From positions 1 to 40,564 of IMG/VR virus record IMGVR_UViG_3300003323_000430: a stretch of 40,564 nucleotides of DNA; one strand, written 5' to 3'. The translations under genes were made by a program, and so were the position numbers. Below, in pieces: positions 28,354 to 37,354 of this stretch. How positions within the stretch are numbered: the first letter of the stretch is position 1; each line of letters begins with the position of its first letter. Origin of the DNA: a virus. The notes under the pieces were generated by a model. The model worked only from the letters and a program-made list of their open reading frames with translations. It had not been told where the DNA came from and did no database searches.

Positions 28354-29267
28354 TGGCAAACTGGACACTTGCTGATATCAGATCAAAGGTAAGAGCCACT
28401 ACAGGAAGACCTGATGCTTCAATGATGTCGGATTCTACGTTAGATGACTATATCAACAAGGTCTACCAATTCGTTATCCCCAAGGAACTAAAAATTTCAT
28501 GGGGATATACGTACTATCAGTTCTTCACACAGCCAAACGTAGATCAGTATGCGGGTCCTACGACGGAATTCCAAACGCTGAATCCTCAAGTCTGGGCAGA
28601 TGGCTGGCCAATTGAATGGTACCAATCGCCTGATTTGTTCTATCAGGATTACCCGCAGCAAGAGAATAAAGCAGCAGTTGCTACTGGCGATGGGACCACT
28701 ACGAATTTCCCATTTAATATTCCGGCATTTCCAATCATACCAGGGAGTTTATATGTCACAGACGGCACTCAAGTCGCAGTGGATGATGGAGCCGGAGGGT
28801 TTGTGGCTCCTGCTACTGGCACTATCGATTACGCTACTGGCGCGGTAAACCTTACATTTGCAACGCCACCTGCTGCAAATGCCACAATCACTGCTACATC
28901 TCAGACTTACATGGCGAATCGGCCACAGGGGATTCTCTACTTCCAATCTGCTCCACTTGCGAACTCTACCGAATCGGTTAGGAATAACACAAAGGTTTTT
29001 GTCCTGCGTCCAGTTCCTGATCAGGTGTATCTCATCAAGATGCAAGGGATACAAATTCCTCCTGCGTTGGTGAATGCCGATGATGTTCCATTTCGCACGG
29101 ATATGGGACCGCTCATTGCCTATGCTGCGTCGTTGGAGATCTTCGCTGACTTCAACCAAATGGATCAGTATGACCAGACGATGACGCAATACAATCGCTA
29201 CAAGGATGTATCGATGCAAGACACTTTTGAAGAGCTTCTTTATCAACGCTCCGTTCCAGCATTTTAG
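28353..29267 (+). CDS. Head-tail connector/adaptor-like protein (304 aa)
   Basis: N-terminus LADIRSKVRATTGRPDASMM then LDDYINKVYQFVIPKELKI is a motif of a phage protein family placed after the coat and before tail genes. The middle (about 110-195) contains an inserted beta module ending TGTIDYATGAVNLTFATPPA. The C-terminal half LRPVPDQVYLIKMQGIQIPP and LIAYAASLEIFADFNQMD is helical. Role as connector is inferred. Confidence 0.6.
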   Translation: MANWTLADIRSKVRATTGRPDASMMSDSTLDDYINKVYQFVIPKELKISWGYTYYQFFTQPNVDQYAGPTTEFQTLNPQVWADGWPIEWYQSPDLFYQDYPQQENKAAVATGDGTTTNFPFNIPAFPIIPGSLYVTDGTQVAVDDGAGGFVAPATGTIDYATGAVNLTFATPPAANATITATSQTYMANRPQGILYFQSAPLANSTESVRNNTKVFVLRPVPDQVYLIKMQGIQIPPALVNADDVPFRTDMGPLIAYAASLEIFADFNQMDQYDQTMTQYNRYKDVSMQDTFEELLYQRSVPAF

Positions 29268-29275
29268 GAGGAACA

Positions 29276-29836
29276 ATGGCATACACACAAAACGTACCGC
29301 AAGCAACGCAGCGAATTTCAACTACGCAGCCAATCATTGAGGCGAACTTTCAATTCCTGCAAACAGCACTTGGAGAAGAGCATAACTTCAATGCAGGTGG
29401 AACTGGCTCTGACATGTATCACCTTCAAGCATCGATGCCTAACCTGGGAGGTGCGCCAGCGCTTCCTTCTGGTACTGATGGGATGTATTACGTCGAATCA
29501 GCGAATGCTAGATTCTGGGATGGTACCACTGTTTGCAAGATGACGGAAGGATCTGCTGTTGCGTTGGGGTATCAATACTTAGGGCGAGTCCTTATGCAAT
29601 GGGGAGTTATAGCCCCGGGAGGAACTTTACCTACAAGTGGCACAGTAACCTTCAATACACCTTTTGCTTCAAGTGTTTTCAATATTCAGATGACATTGAT
29701 TGCTCCAGGGGGAGGAACTAGCACTTCAAATACCATAAGTCCGCGCACAGGAAGCATTACTACATCTCAGTTTACATACAACTACACAGGAACAACTAGC
29801 TATGTAGGCTTCTACTGGATGGCAATTGGCATATGA
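29276..29836 (+). CDS. Tail-associated protein with beta C-terminal domain (186 aa)
   Basis: AGGAGGAACA before the ATG. N-terminal ATQRISTTQPIIEANFQFLQ is helical; then a Gly/Ser/Thr-rich beta region containing VLMQWGVIAPGGTLPTSG, TVTFNTPFASSVFNIQMTLI, which resembles the C-terminal domain of some tail fibre proteins (QWG…VTFxxxF). It overlaps the next gene by four bases. Could be a tail fibre or head-fibre protein. Confidence 0.6.
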   Translation: MAYTQNVPQATQRISTTQPIIEANFQFLQTALGEEHNFNAGGTGSDMYHLQASMPNLGGAPALPSGTDGMYYVESANARFWDGTTVCKMTEGSAVALGYQYLGRVLMQWGVIAPGGTLPTSGTVTFNTPFASSVFNIQMTLIAPGGGTSTSNTISPRTGSITTSQFTYNYTGTTSYVGFYWMAIGI

Positions 29837-32169
29837 CGAGAGAGTATCAAGGCTTTCCTATTTCCAACTTCCGCGTCGGATTCGATGAAGCTTTAGAGCC
29901 CTGGCTAATCCCGCGAGATGCGTATCAGATCTTGAAGAATGCGCATCTATATCGTGGCGTTTTAGAGAAGATCCCAGGTATGAATCTCTATGCTTCGATG
30001 AGTTACAAAGTCACGATTGAATTAGATGGTGATATCGATGGAGTAAATACAGTATTCACAGGTACTTTATCTCCGCTTCCATCTACTTCTACATTTCATG
30101 CCTATGCAGCAATCAATTCCATGGGCACCGCTGCGGAAACATTCGATACATCAGGCGATTCTGGCACTCAGGATGTAGTGGATTTGGTAAGTGATTTAGG
30201 AGGAACTGGCACCGTTAACCTGACAACTGGCGCCGTTTCTTTGACCTTCAATACGCCTCCTGCGGAAATTCCTGGCGGGGGAAATATCTACAATGCGGTG
30301 GTGTTTACCTACGATGCATTAGCTAGCGATCTTGGCAGTGATCTTGATATCATGGGAATAAAGCCATACTACGAATCAAATGGAGCGCAGCAGATCCTCG
30401 TATTTACTACGCGACGTATGGGTACCGTCATTACGCTAGATGGCTACGCTGCTGCATTGCAAGGAGTGGATAACGGCATTGAGGAAGTTCCGCATGAGAT
30501 ACATGAACAAGCTACGACGGTAACTCCTCCATTCGACGGTTTTGCTGTAACCTTCACAGGAACATATGGTTCTCCGGTCATACCTGGCACAATTTCAATG
30601 GTGCTTTACAATGCAAGTCATGTTGTCCAATCTACTATCACTGATAATGGAAGCAATCTACTTACTGGAACTGGCACTAACACTGCTACTGGTTTCATTA
30701 ACTATTTTACTGGCGACTTTACTCTTACCTTCAATGCTGCTCCTGCTAATACTGATTTCCTTAACATCGTAGCTTCTGCATATGGAGATGTGTTTACTGG
30801 CGACTATACCAATTTCTTCTCCGTAGCTAATTACACCTACAAAGCATTCATCACCAACAATGTAGACAACATTCGCTACTATGATGGTACAACCCTTCAT
30901 TACCTTGATACAAATCTAACTGCGAAGCCGTGGAGTTTTACCTACGACATTTCCCGCTGCTTGCATGTATTCATCTATCGCGAAAGGCTTCTTTTGATTC
31001 TTCCTACAGTGAATGGCTCACAGGAACAGAATAACATCTACTGGTCAGTAGCTGGCGATCCGCTTGATTTCACCAATGCGGAGTTTTTACTAGCTCCTAC
31101 ATCTGAACCGATCCGTGCAATTGGTTTAATCAACTCCGATTTGATTGTGCGTTTCGCTAATTCAGAGAGGATCTTCCGTTACACAGGCGATGCATTTGCT
31201 CCGTTTCGATGGGACAGCACCAATAACATATTCCGCTGCGATACAAACTACTCTGCGATTAACTATGATTCCTACCTCACTTCAGTAGGGAAGCCAGCAA
31301 TCGTTGCCTCCGATGGGGTTAACGTCCAGCGCGCAGATGAGATTCTTCCTGATTTCACTTTGGATAACCGCGCTCTTTCCGATACGCCCATCATTTCCAT
31401 CCAGCAGACTAGCATAGGACAATGCTACGGAGAAAGATTCGATGACTTCAAAGAAGGATGGCTTTGCTTCAAACAGAATGATGCGAACGATTCCAGTACA
31501 GTGCAACGCTCCGATAATGTGCTAGCATACAATTACCTGGATGATACCTACGCAGTTTACACCTTTCCATTGAATTGCCTTGGCTTCGGCACAGTTACAT
31601 CTGTCGATACATGGGGCAACAACTTCACTCCATGGGAAGAGGCTAACTACGCATGGTCAACCTTCTTTGAATCGCTTGGTGCTTTGATTGACTTAGGAGG
31701 AGATCGCTACGGAAATGTCTACACACTTGGAAATGGAAACACCTACGTAGATGTGGATGGTGAGGAGCAGCCAGTGCAGTTCGATGTCATCACGAAGAAC
31801 TTCAATCCATTCATCGAAGGTGGAGAGCTAGTGCGCTTTGGATACCTTGATCTCTTTGTAAGCGCTAATGCACAAACAAAGCTTCGAGTGCAGTTTTATC
31901 GCGACGATACCCTTTATGAAGGACCAGATGGAAATCCTGCTGGCTTCTATCAGGAAACTACGCTAACTTTCTCACCCTTCGATGGAATGAGTCCTACTAC
32001 ACCTCAGACGAAGATTTGGAAGCGCATCTATGTAGGAGCTGTTGCAAAAGAGCATACGATTCGATTCTATCAATCTCCAGATGATTTTACACCTGATACA
32101 TTGAATCAGCCAGTGCGTATCCATGCTATCGTTCCATACATGAAAGCAGCAGGGAGGATCTTCAATTGA
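29833..32169 (+). CDS. Large tail nozzle/tubular-type protein (778 aa)
   Basis: The largest gene. Begins MTREYQGFPISNFRVGFDEA and has AYQILKNAHLYRGVLEKIPG, the kind of start seen in tail tubular or nozzle proteins. Two beta modules follow (ending TVNLTTGAVSLTFNTPPA at about 150 and FINYFTGDFTLTFNAAPA at about 295). The core DPLDFTNAEFLLAPTSEPIR, ANSERIFRYTGDAFAPFRWD and YLTSVGKPAIVASDGVNVQR fits beta-propeller nozzle proteins such as T7 gp12-type. It would form the tail tip channel. Confidence 0.65.
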   Translation: MTREYQGFPISNFRVGFDEALEPWLIPRDAYQILKNAHLYRGVLEKIPGMNLYASMSYKVTIELDGDIDGVNTVFTGTLSPLPSTSTFHAYAAINSMGTAAETFDTSGDSGTQDVVDLVSDLGGTGTVNLTTGAVSLTFNTPPAEIPGGGNIYNAVVFTYDALASDLGSDLDIMGIKPYYESNGAQQILVFTTRRMGTVITLDGYAAALQGVDNGIEEVPHEIHEQATTVTPPFDGFAVTFTGTYGSPVIPGTISMVLYNASHVVQSTITDNGSNLLTGTGTNTATGFINYFTGDFTLTFNAAPANTDFLNIVASAYGDVFTGDYTNFFSVANYTYKAFITNNVDNIRYYDGTTLHYLDTNLTAKPWSFTYDISRCLHVFIYRERLLLILPTVNGSQEQNNIYWSVAGDPLDFTNAEFLLAPTSEPIRAIGLINSDLIVRFANSERIFRYTGDAFAPFRWDSTNNIFRCDTNYSAINYDSYLTSVGKPAIVASDGVNVQRADEILPDFTLDNRALSDTPIISIQQTSIGQCYGERFDDFKEGWLCFKQNDANDSSTVQRSDNVLAYNYLDDTYAVYTFPLNCLGFGTVTSVDTWGNNFTPWEEANYAWSTFFESLGALIDLGGDRYGNVYTLGNGNTYVDVDGEEQPVQFDVITKNFNPFIEGGELVRFGYLDLFVSANAQTKLRVQFYRDDTLYEGPDGNPAGFYQETTLTFSPFDGMSPTTPQTKIWKRIYVGAVAKEHTIRFYQSPDDFTPDTLNQPVRIHAIVPYMKAAGRIFN

Positions 32170-32633
32170 AGCTACAGCCGAATTTCAGTTGGCAGAAGTA
32201 TGAAGGGAAGCCGGAAGATCAGAAGCAGCAATTCCAATTTCAGCTTCAAAGCCAACATATACAAGTGGCTAATTCAGTTAATGCTACGATTGATGATGAG
32301 AGCTTCTTTTCACGTGAGCGCATGACCTCTTTCACTTGGACAGATGGAAAACCCATTTGGAAGAAGACAATTAGCGGAACAGTTGTGGGCACTGCAATTA
32401 CTCCTTATCCTCATGGAATCACTAATCTTAACACGCTTGTAAAGCTAGAAGGTTCTGCGCAGGATGCAACTCCTTTAGCTACGTTTGGGTTTCCTCTACC
32501 ATACCTTGATCCTGTGGTGATGACTAATAGCATCGGAGTGTACATTGATCCTACGAATGTTAACCTCAACGTAGCGGGCGCTCCTTGGAATGGCTATTCA
32601 TTTAGCGTAACAATTTACTATACAAAGGTTTAA
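32166..32633 (+). CDS. Tail-related protein, TTG start (155 aa)
   Basis: Start TTG at 32166 with GGGAGG eight bases upstream, overlapping the previous stop as TTGA. FSWQKYEGKPEDQKQQFQFQ then a beta-rich part (KKTISGTVVGTAITPYPHGI, VMTNSIGVYIDPTNVNLNVA). No family recognised. It lies between the nozzle-type protein and the ejection-type genes. Confidence 0.6.
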   Translation: MKLQPNFSWQKYEGKPEDQKQQFQFQLQSQHIQVANSVNATIDDESFFSRERMTSFTWTDGKPIWKKTISGTVVGTAITPYPHGITNLNTLVKLEGSAQDATPLATFGFPLPYLDPVVMTNSIGVYIDPTNVNLNVAGAPWNGYSFSVTIYYTKV

Positions 32634-32635
32634 TC

Positions 32636-33136
32636 ATGCCTAAATTATCAGAGATCCTCTTCGGGAAAAAAGCAAAGACAAAGCAATTAAAGACGCAGAC
32701 TCCAATGCAGGAACAGCTAATGCAATTGATCAGTGAAGGACTCACTTCCGGCGAAGGTCCCTTCGGTCAATTGTTTGGCAACTTCGATCAGGCAGCTTTT
32801 GAATCGGGAGTTACCAAGCCGGCATTGAAGAACTTCCAAGAAAACATCTTGCCGATGATTCAAGAAAAGTTTATAGCAAATAATCAAGCACTTGGATCAG
32901 GGCTACAAAGAGCACAGTTGAAGGCAGGTACTGATTTGCAGGATAAATTAGCCCAGTTGATGTATCAAGCCCAACAGGGACAACAACAGAACAAGCTAGC
33001 TGGGTTGAACACAGCCCTTGGCACGAAGAACTTTGAGAATCTCTACCAGCCAGGAACAGAGGGTGCTATATCTGGGCTAATACAAGGAGCTGCGAAGGGA
33101 TTAGGAACCGCTGCGGGTGCAGCAATTGCGGGGTAA
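32636..33136 (+). CDS. Ejection/internal virion-type protein 1 (166 aa)
   Basis: Basic N-terminus with KKAKTKQLKTQTPMQEQLMQ, then Gln/Ala/Gly-rich helices (YQAQQGQQQNKLAGLNTALG) and a hydrophobic Gly/Ala end (ISGLIQGAAKGLGTAAGAAI) that could cross a membrane. Position after tail genes and before two long helical proteins matches the three-gene ejection cassette of podoviruses. Role inferred. Confidence 0.65.
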   Translation: MPKLSEILFGKKAKTKQLKTQTPMQEQLMQLISEGLTSGEGPFGQLFGNFDQAAFESGVTKPALKNFQENILPMIQEKFIANNQALGSGLQRAQLKAGTDLQDKLAQLMYQAQQGQQQNKLAGLNTALGTKNFENLYQPGTEGAISGLIQGAAKGLGTAAGAAIAG

Positions 33137-33138
33137 CA

Positions 33139-34431
33139 ATGGTACAGATTCTTCCACAGAATGATTCATGGGCGCAGTTCGGTAGAGATCTTGCGGGGGG
33201 TGCTACACATGGATACATGCAGCGTGCGGATCAAAACGCATTGCAGAAGGCTATACATGATTTGGGCGAGAATCCTTCTGCTCAGGATTTGGTGAAGGCT
33301 ATCACTGGAGTAAAGACGTATCATCCTGAGTCAAAGCAGGATCTGATAAAGAACTACTTAGGCGCAGAGAATTTGAATATAGCTAGAGAGAAAGCAGTAG
33401 CAGCGCAACAAGGGAAAGAAGCTCTTCTTCAACAAAAGCTAGCTCATCTTGATAAGATATTTAATCCTCAACAAGCTTCTTCGCCTGCTGAAGTAGTTGA
33501 GCAGGAAATTCCGGAACCTAAAACAAAAGGTGAAACCCCACAACAGTTTGATCCTGCAAATATTTCAGATGAAGATATCTTAAAGGTAACTGCAATTGAT
33601 CCAGCGCTTGGGCGAGGTTTACAACAACAGAAAGAAGCAGCACAGAAAAAGGCGCAAGATTTGGTAGAGACTGAACATAAGCGCTTTGTTGAAGATCGTA
33701 AATATCATGGGGAATATACAAAAGAATCTGACAAGAAAGCTAATGAGTTAAGGGATTCATTGGTGAAGAAAGAAGCGGCATTAGATCAAGCTAGAAGCGC
33801 AATAGAATCTGGCGATATTGGAAGATTCTCTACTGCTCATTTAGCTGATTTGCTGGGTCTTGATACATTTCAAACTGTACGCGGAACTGAGCTAACTACA
33901 GCTAGTAAAGAAAACCTACTTAGCAATATGACTCGTGTAAGTGCTAGAGGACAAAACAAATGGTTTGAACAGCGGTTAAATTCCATTTTCGCTCAACTCG
34001 GCAAGACAAAAGAAGCTAACTTAGCAGCACAAGAAGTGATTGAAGGTGAAGAAGCTATGGATAAGGCTTATCTTCGCGAATATGATCGAGTAGCAGAAGA
34101 AGATGAAAGGATGTTTGGATTTACTCGTAAAGATGCAGAGAAAAGAGCAAGACGCAATGTAGAGCATATCAATGATGTCATTTTTAAAAGAACAGCATAT
34201 CGGATTGAAGAATTAGAACAACAAGAAAAGGGTATGAAAGAGTTGAAGAAGCAAGTGGGAAAGAAAGTGCCGAAGGGTAAGCCCTTAACGCTTGCAATGG
34301 CCACTCTATATCAAGATAAGTATGGAGATAAAGCTTTAGAAGAAGCTGAAAAAGATGGTTACCAAATTCCTACACTTGAAGAATTCAGAGCATTTAATCA
34401 AACCCCGCGTGAATTTAGAGAAGGATTGTAA
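33139..34431 (+). CDS. Ejection/internal virion-type protein 2 (430 aa, helical)
   Basis: Nearly all charged helix with coiled-coil stretches (EAAQKKAQDLVETEHKRFVE, EKRARRNVEHINDVIFKRTA, EEAEKDGYQIPTLEEFRAF). No enzyme motif such as a lysozyme or transglycosylase is visible. It follows ejection protein 1 and is followed by another at TAATG overlap. Internal core or ejection role is inferred from structure and operon. Confidence 0.65.
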   Translation: MVQILPQNDSWAQFGRDLAGGATHGYMQRADQNALQKAIHDLGENPSAQDLVKAITGVKTYHPESKQDLIKNYLGAENLNIAREKAVAAQQGKEALLQQKLAHLDKIFNPQQASSPAEVVEQEIPEPKTKGETPQQFDPANISDEDILKVTAIDPALGRGLQQQKEAAQKKAQDLVETEHKRFVEDRKYHGEYTKESDKKANELRDSLVKKEAALDQARSAIESGDIGRFSTAHLADLLGLDTFQTVRGTELTTASKENLLSNMTRVSARGQNKWFEQRLNSIFAQLGKTKEANLAAQEVIEGEEAMDKAYLREYDRVAEEDERMFGFTRKDAEKRARRNVEHINDVIFKRTAYRIEELEQQEKGMKELKKQVGKKVPKGKPLTLAMATLYQDKYGDKALEEAEKDGYQIPTLEEFRAFNQTPREFREGL

Positions 34432-35837
34432 TGGAAAAAACAATATTCGATGCAATTGAACGCCCTATCCCTCCTACCAAAGAAGGATACTTCGAAGTAG
34501 CGAAGAAAGCACCGAGAGGAAACGAGGATACTTATTTCAAAGATATCAGTGATTTCGTTGATTCCTTTTGGGAAGGAGCAAAGGAGTATGGCAAAACAGC
34601 ATTGAAGGGTGGCATCGAAGGAATAACTCGATTAGGTCGCACATTTGGTCCATTACAAGAAGAATTTGGAAAATCAAATCAACAACAGCTAGCAGAGCAA
34701 ACCGCTGCTTTAGATGAGTTATTACCTACAGACGAAGGATATGCGCAAGCTTCTCTTCGGAGAGGATTACAGCAAGCTCCAACTGCATTGGCTTTTCCTG
34801 GGACTAATCTTGCTACTTTACCTCGCGCAATAGCGGCTGGTTTCCTTGGTGAAGGAGCTAAGGAATTAGGCGCACCAGAATGGGCACAGACAGCGGCAGA
34901 GTTAACAGCGTACATAGGGCCAGACATCACACAAAAGCTTCTAGAATCAGGCTCTAATGCAGAAATAATACGTGCTGCGAAAGCTATGGGATTAACCGAT
35001 GAAGCTATCACTCCATTGATTCAATCTGATTTTAAGCAACGATGGTTAGCACGGCTTATTCCAAGACGAGGATCTACACAAAGAACGCTAGCTAATACTA
35101 AGCAAGAATTAGATGCAGCATATGAAACCTTTGCAAGAGGAACATCTGAAGCGCTGAGTGAGCAAGGAGGAGTAAGATTATTTGATTCATTCAATGAAAG
35201 ATTGCGGGATCTGCCTGCTAGTTTACGTGATACTATTTCTCGGGATTTGCTTGATCTAATTTCGGAGCCTATCACTTCGGAATCGCTTATGAATTTCTGG
35301 CGTGATCTTAATCATGAAATGAGAGCAGCGCAAGCAGGTGGCGCTTCTGCTAATCGGCTATCGCTTTTGAAGCAACCAATCCGTGAAGCTTTGCAGGAAA
35401 TCTCACCAGCTCTTAATCGTGAATTCAATCTAATTAATGATCTCTATGGAAGATATTATCGAATTGCAGAAAGAGTTCAACCTAATTTAGTTTCAGATTT
35501 AGTTGGAGCGGGTGAAAATCTAGCTATCCTTGGTTCTATAGGAACTGGCAATTTTCCAGTGTTACTTAAACTCATAGGTGAAAAAGGAGCTAGGGAAATA
35601 TCGCGACAAATGCTTCTTAATCCTCGATTCCAGCAACTATCTCGCAAGATGTTTAATGCTTTGAATGAAAATGGTTATACCGTTGCCACTAAAGTAGCTA
35701 AACAATTCGCAAATGAGATTCGGGAAATTGATCCAGAAGTGGCAGAAAAGCTAGAGGTTATTTCAAAAGATGACTTTGAAAAAGCGCTAATTAACCATCA
35801 GAAAGAAAAAGCCACCCGAAAAGAAACGTCCCAATAA
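34431..35837 (+). CDS. Ejection/internal virion-type protein 3 (468 aa)
   Basis: TAATG overlap with the previous gene. The N-terminal part is charged; GGIEGITRLGRTFGPLQEEF leads to hydrophobic Ala/Leu stretches (APTALAFPGTNLATLPRAIA and QTAAELTAYIGPDITQKLLE). The second half is helical with LSLLKQPIREALQEISPAL and NLINDLYGRYYRIAERVQPN. It ends the structural operon, convergent by 18 bases with the small-protein array. No enzymatic motif seen. Confidence 0.65.
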   Translation: MEKTIFDAIERPIPPTKEGYFEVAKKAPRGNEDTYFKDISDFVDSFWEGAKEYGKTALKGGIEGITRLGRTFGPLQEEFGKSNQQQLAEQTAALDELLPTDEGYAQASLRRGLQQAPTALAFPGTNLATLPRAIAAGFLGEGAKELGAPEWAQTAAELTAYIGPDITQKLLESGSNAEIIRAAKAMGLTDEAITPLIQSDFKQRWLARLIPRRGSTQRTLANTKQELDAAYETFARGTSEALSEQGGVRLFDSFNERLRDLPASLRDTISRDLLDLISEPITSESLMNFWRDLNHEMRAAQAGGASANRLSLLKQPIREALQEISPALNREFNLINDLYGRYYRIAERVQPNLVSDLVGAGENLAILGSIGTGNFPVLLKLIGEKGAREISRQMLLNPRFQQLSRKMFNALNENGYTVATKVAKQFANEIREIDPEVAEKLEVISKDDFEKALINHQKEKATRKETSQ

Positions 35838-35855
35838 AGCATGCAAAGAAGCCTA

Positions 35856-36059
35856 TCATTTGTTTTTCCTTTGTTCAATTTCACATAATCTTGCATGAAA
35901 ATCTTTCATTTCATCATGAATAGCTCGTACAAGTTCACGAGTTGATTCAAGCTTTGCATCCATATGTCTAATATCAGCTCGCGCTTCCGCCCTTGTCCAT
36001 AGAAATAATGGAATGATTAAAGCTCCGTTGCCTAATATTAATAACAGTACTTGTTCCAT
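35856..36059 (-). CDS. Paralogous TM/coiled-coil small protein A (67 aa)
   Basis: MEQVLLLILGNGALIIPLFL is an N-terminal membrane span, followed by a charged coil ending VRAIHDEMKDFHARLCEIEQ and RKNK. It shares the IHDEM…DFH-x-R-x-C…E motif with the products at 36976 and 37355, and a variant with 36366. Topology likely N-out/C-in or the reverse, unresolved. It is the last gene of the leftward array. Confidence 0.7.
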   Translation of the reverse strand: MEQVLLLILGNGALIIPLFLWTRAEARADIRHMDAKLESTRELVRAIHDEMKDFHARLCEIEQRKNK

Positions 36060-36068
36060 TATAGTTTC

Positions 36069-36335
36069 CTATTTTTTATCCAGCATTTTTATAATTATAC
36101 TATACATATCATCAAGCCTTTGATTGTATGCATCAAACTTTTGATTATACGCTACATACAATTGATCGATCCTTTGTGCGTGACCATCTAATCTTCTATT
36201 AGTAGCATCGATTTTGACACCCAATTCATCAATGTGCTGATTTACATCGCATTTGAAATTACGCAGGATTTGATAGTTAAATCCAATCACAGCAAGAGCA
36301 GCCCCGATAATTGTAGCGATTATACCCCAATCCAT
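36069..36335 (-). CDS. Paralogous TM/coiled-coil small protein B (88 aa)
   Basis: GGAGGTAAATA before the ATG. MDWGIIATIIGAALAVIGFN is the membrane span; the coil contains RRLDGHAQRIDQLYVAYNQK and repeats of YNQ(K/R)xD. The DGHAQRIDQ block is shared with products of 36801 and 39305. Function unknown; holin-associated, exclusion or membrane-anchor roles are possible. Confidence 0.75.
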   Translation of the reverse strand: MDWGIIATIIGAALAVIGFNYQILRNFKCDVNQHIDELGVKIDATNRRLDGHAQRIDQLYVAYNQKFDAYNQRLDDMYSIIIKMLDKK

Positions 36336-36365
36336 TATTTACCTCCTCTTTGTGACATGTTATTT

Positions 36366-36617
36366 CTATTGCGCTTTGTTATGACAATACATCAAGTGTG
36401 CTTTAAAATCAGCATCTTGTTTTTCCATTCGCCCTTTAAACTCAGCATCTTGACGCTCTAATCTGCCATGGAAGTCTTTTACTTCGCAATGGATAGCATT
36501 CATTAAACTCATTATTTCTCTGTTATCAGCGCGTGATTCAGAGCGATTCCAAAGCCATAACGTTAAAGTAAATACGATATTACCTATCATAAACGTAGCA
36601 AATTGCATCCAGTCCAT
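36366..36617 (-). CDS. Paralogous TM/coiled-coil small protein C (83 aa)
   Basis: GGAGGCAAATA before the ATG, which overlaps the stop of the upstream gene as TAATG. MDWMQFATFMIGNIVFTLTL is the membrane span, then NRSESRADNREIMSLMNAIH, then CEVKDFHGRLERQDAEFKGR with an internal repeat of R(M/L)E(K/R)QDA(E/D)FK. It belongs to the DFHGR class of the array. Confidence 0.75.
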   Translation of the reverse strand: MDWMQFATFMIGNIVFTLTLWLWNRSESRADNREIMSLMNAIHCEVKDFHGRLERQDAEFKGRMEKQDADFKAHLMYCHNKAQ

Positions 36618-36799
36618 TATTTGCCTCCTTCCTCTTTATGATATACCAATTCAGCAGGCATGATGTTTTTCATAATTAATACAGTTTTTAACACTGCAAT
36701 GTCTTTTTCTAATAAGATAATTCGCGCATCTATTTCATTTAATTTAGTATTCACCCATATAATTGATGATACAATAGCAACAAAAACTAACCAATCCAT
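36617..36799 (-). CDS. Paralogous TM small protein D (60 aa)
   Basis: AAGGAAAAG before the ATG. MDWLVFVAIVSSIIWVNTKL then a short coil (NEIDARIILLEKDIAVLKTV). It keeps the MDW start and the span-plus-coil layout but lacks both C-terminal signatures of the array and ends in EEGGK. Perhaps a degenerate member. TAATG overlap with C. Confidence 0.65.
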   Translation of the reverse strand: MDWLVFVAIVSSIIWVNTKLNEIDARIILLEKDIAVLKTVLIMKNIMPAELVYHKEEGGK

Positions 36800-36800
36800 G

Positions 36801-36974
36801 CTATTTCTTTTCCTTCACCAAATCAATAAACATCCTGTAGAGCTGATCGATTCTCTGCGCATGACCATCTAGCCTATTTCCCAAGCTTTTGATATCGCTA
36901 TCTAGCTTATTTACAGCCCAAAACACAATAGCTGAAATTGACCCGATAATTGTAATTGTTTGTATCCAGTCCAT
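36801..36974 (-). CDS. Paralogous TM/coiled-coil small protein E (57 aa)
   Basis: AAAGGAGAAATAAC before ATG 36974; stop TAG at 36801. MDWIQTITIIGSISAIVFWA, then NKLDSDIKSLGNRLDGHAQR and IDQLYRMFIDLVKEKK. It has the DGHAQRIDQ(L/M)Y block of B and H, and only one base separates it from both neighbours' coding regions. Its regular spacing and ribosome binding site support a real gene. Confidence 0.75.
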   Translation of the reverse strand: MDWIQTITIIGSISAIVFWAVNKLDSDIKSLGNRLDGHAQRIDQLYRMFIDLVKEKK

Positions 36975-36975
36975 G

Positions 36976-37179
36976 TTATTTCTCCTTTCTATAACGTTCT
37001 TCTAATGTGCACATTCTACCATGAAAATCCCTCATCTCATCATGAATAGCTCTTATTAAGGTGAGAATATCCCTTCTATCAGCCGCTGCTTCAGAGCGAT
37101 TTATAGCTGTATCCGCTCTTAACCATGCAAACATCCCAGCCATCGTTATTAACATAATAGCGAACTGTATCCAATCCAC
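36976..37179 (-). CDS. Paralogous TM/coiled-coil small protein F (67 aa)
   Basis: AAGGAGG before a GTG start at 37179. MDWIQFAIMLITMAGMFAWL spans the membrane; then SEAAADRRDILTLIRAIHDE and MRDFHGRMCTLEERYRKEK. The last 14 residues are nearly identical to those of G. It belongs to the DFHGR class. Confidence 0.75.
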   Translation of the reverse strand: MDWIQFAIMLITMAGMFAWLRADTAINRSEAAADRRDILTLIRAIHDEMRDFHGRMCTLEERYRKEK

Positions 37180-37190
37180 GACACGCCTCC

Positions 37191-37349
37191 TTAATTGTTA
37201 AATGGTTTTAAATTCTCCCGCTCTTTTTTAATTCTTTCGATTTCTTTGTTGGCATGATTAGTTATCATTTGCATAATGATTTCTGCGTTTATTTTCATTT
37301 GCTTGGCTATTTCCTCAAATGTAGGTTGATAGTCAGGAATTTTATCCAT
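37191..37349 (-). CDS. Small helical protein without membrane span (52 aa)
   Basis: ATG 37349 to TAA 37191, between array members F and G. MDKIPDYQPTFEEIAKQMKI then NAEIIMQMITNHANKEIERI is amphipathic helix. No ribosome binding site is strong (AGAGAGTTAATTGAA). It may be an array partner or a chance frame. Confidence 0.5.
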   Translation of the reverse strand: MDKIPDYQPTFEEIAKQMKINAEIIMQMITNHANKEIERIKKERENLKPFNN

Positions 37350-37354
37350 TTCAA

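Noticed and set aside
28749-29321. 190-codon leftward frame opposite the connector-like gene
   Set aside because: Arg/Cys/His-rich shadow of a well supported rightward gene; no ribosome binding site.
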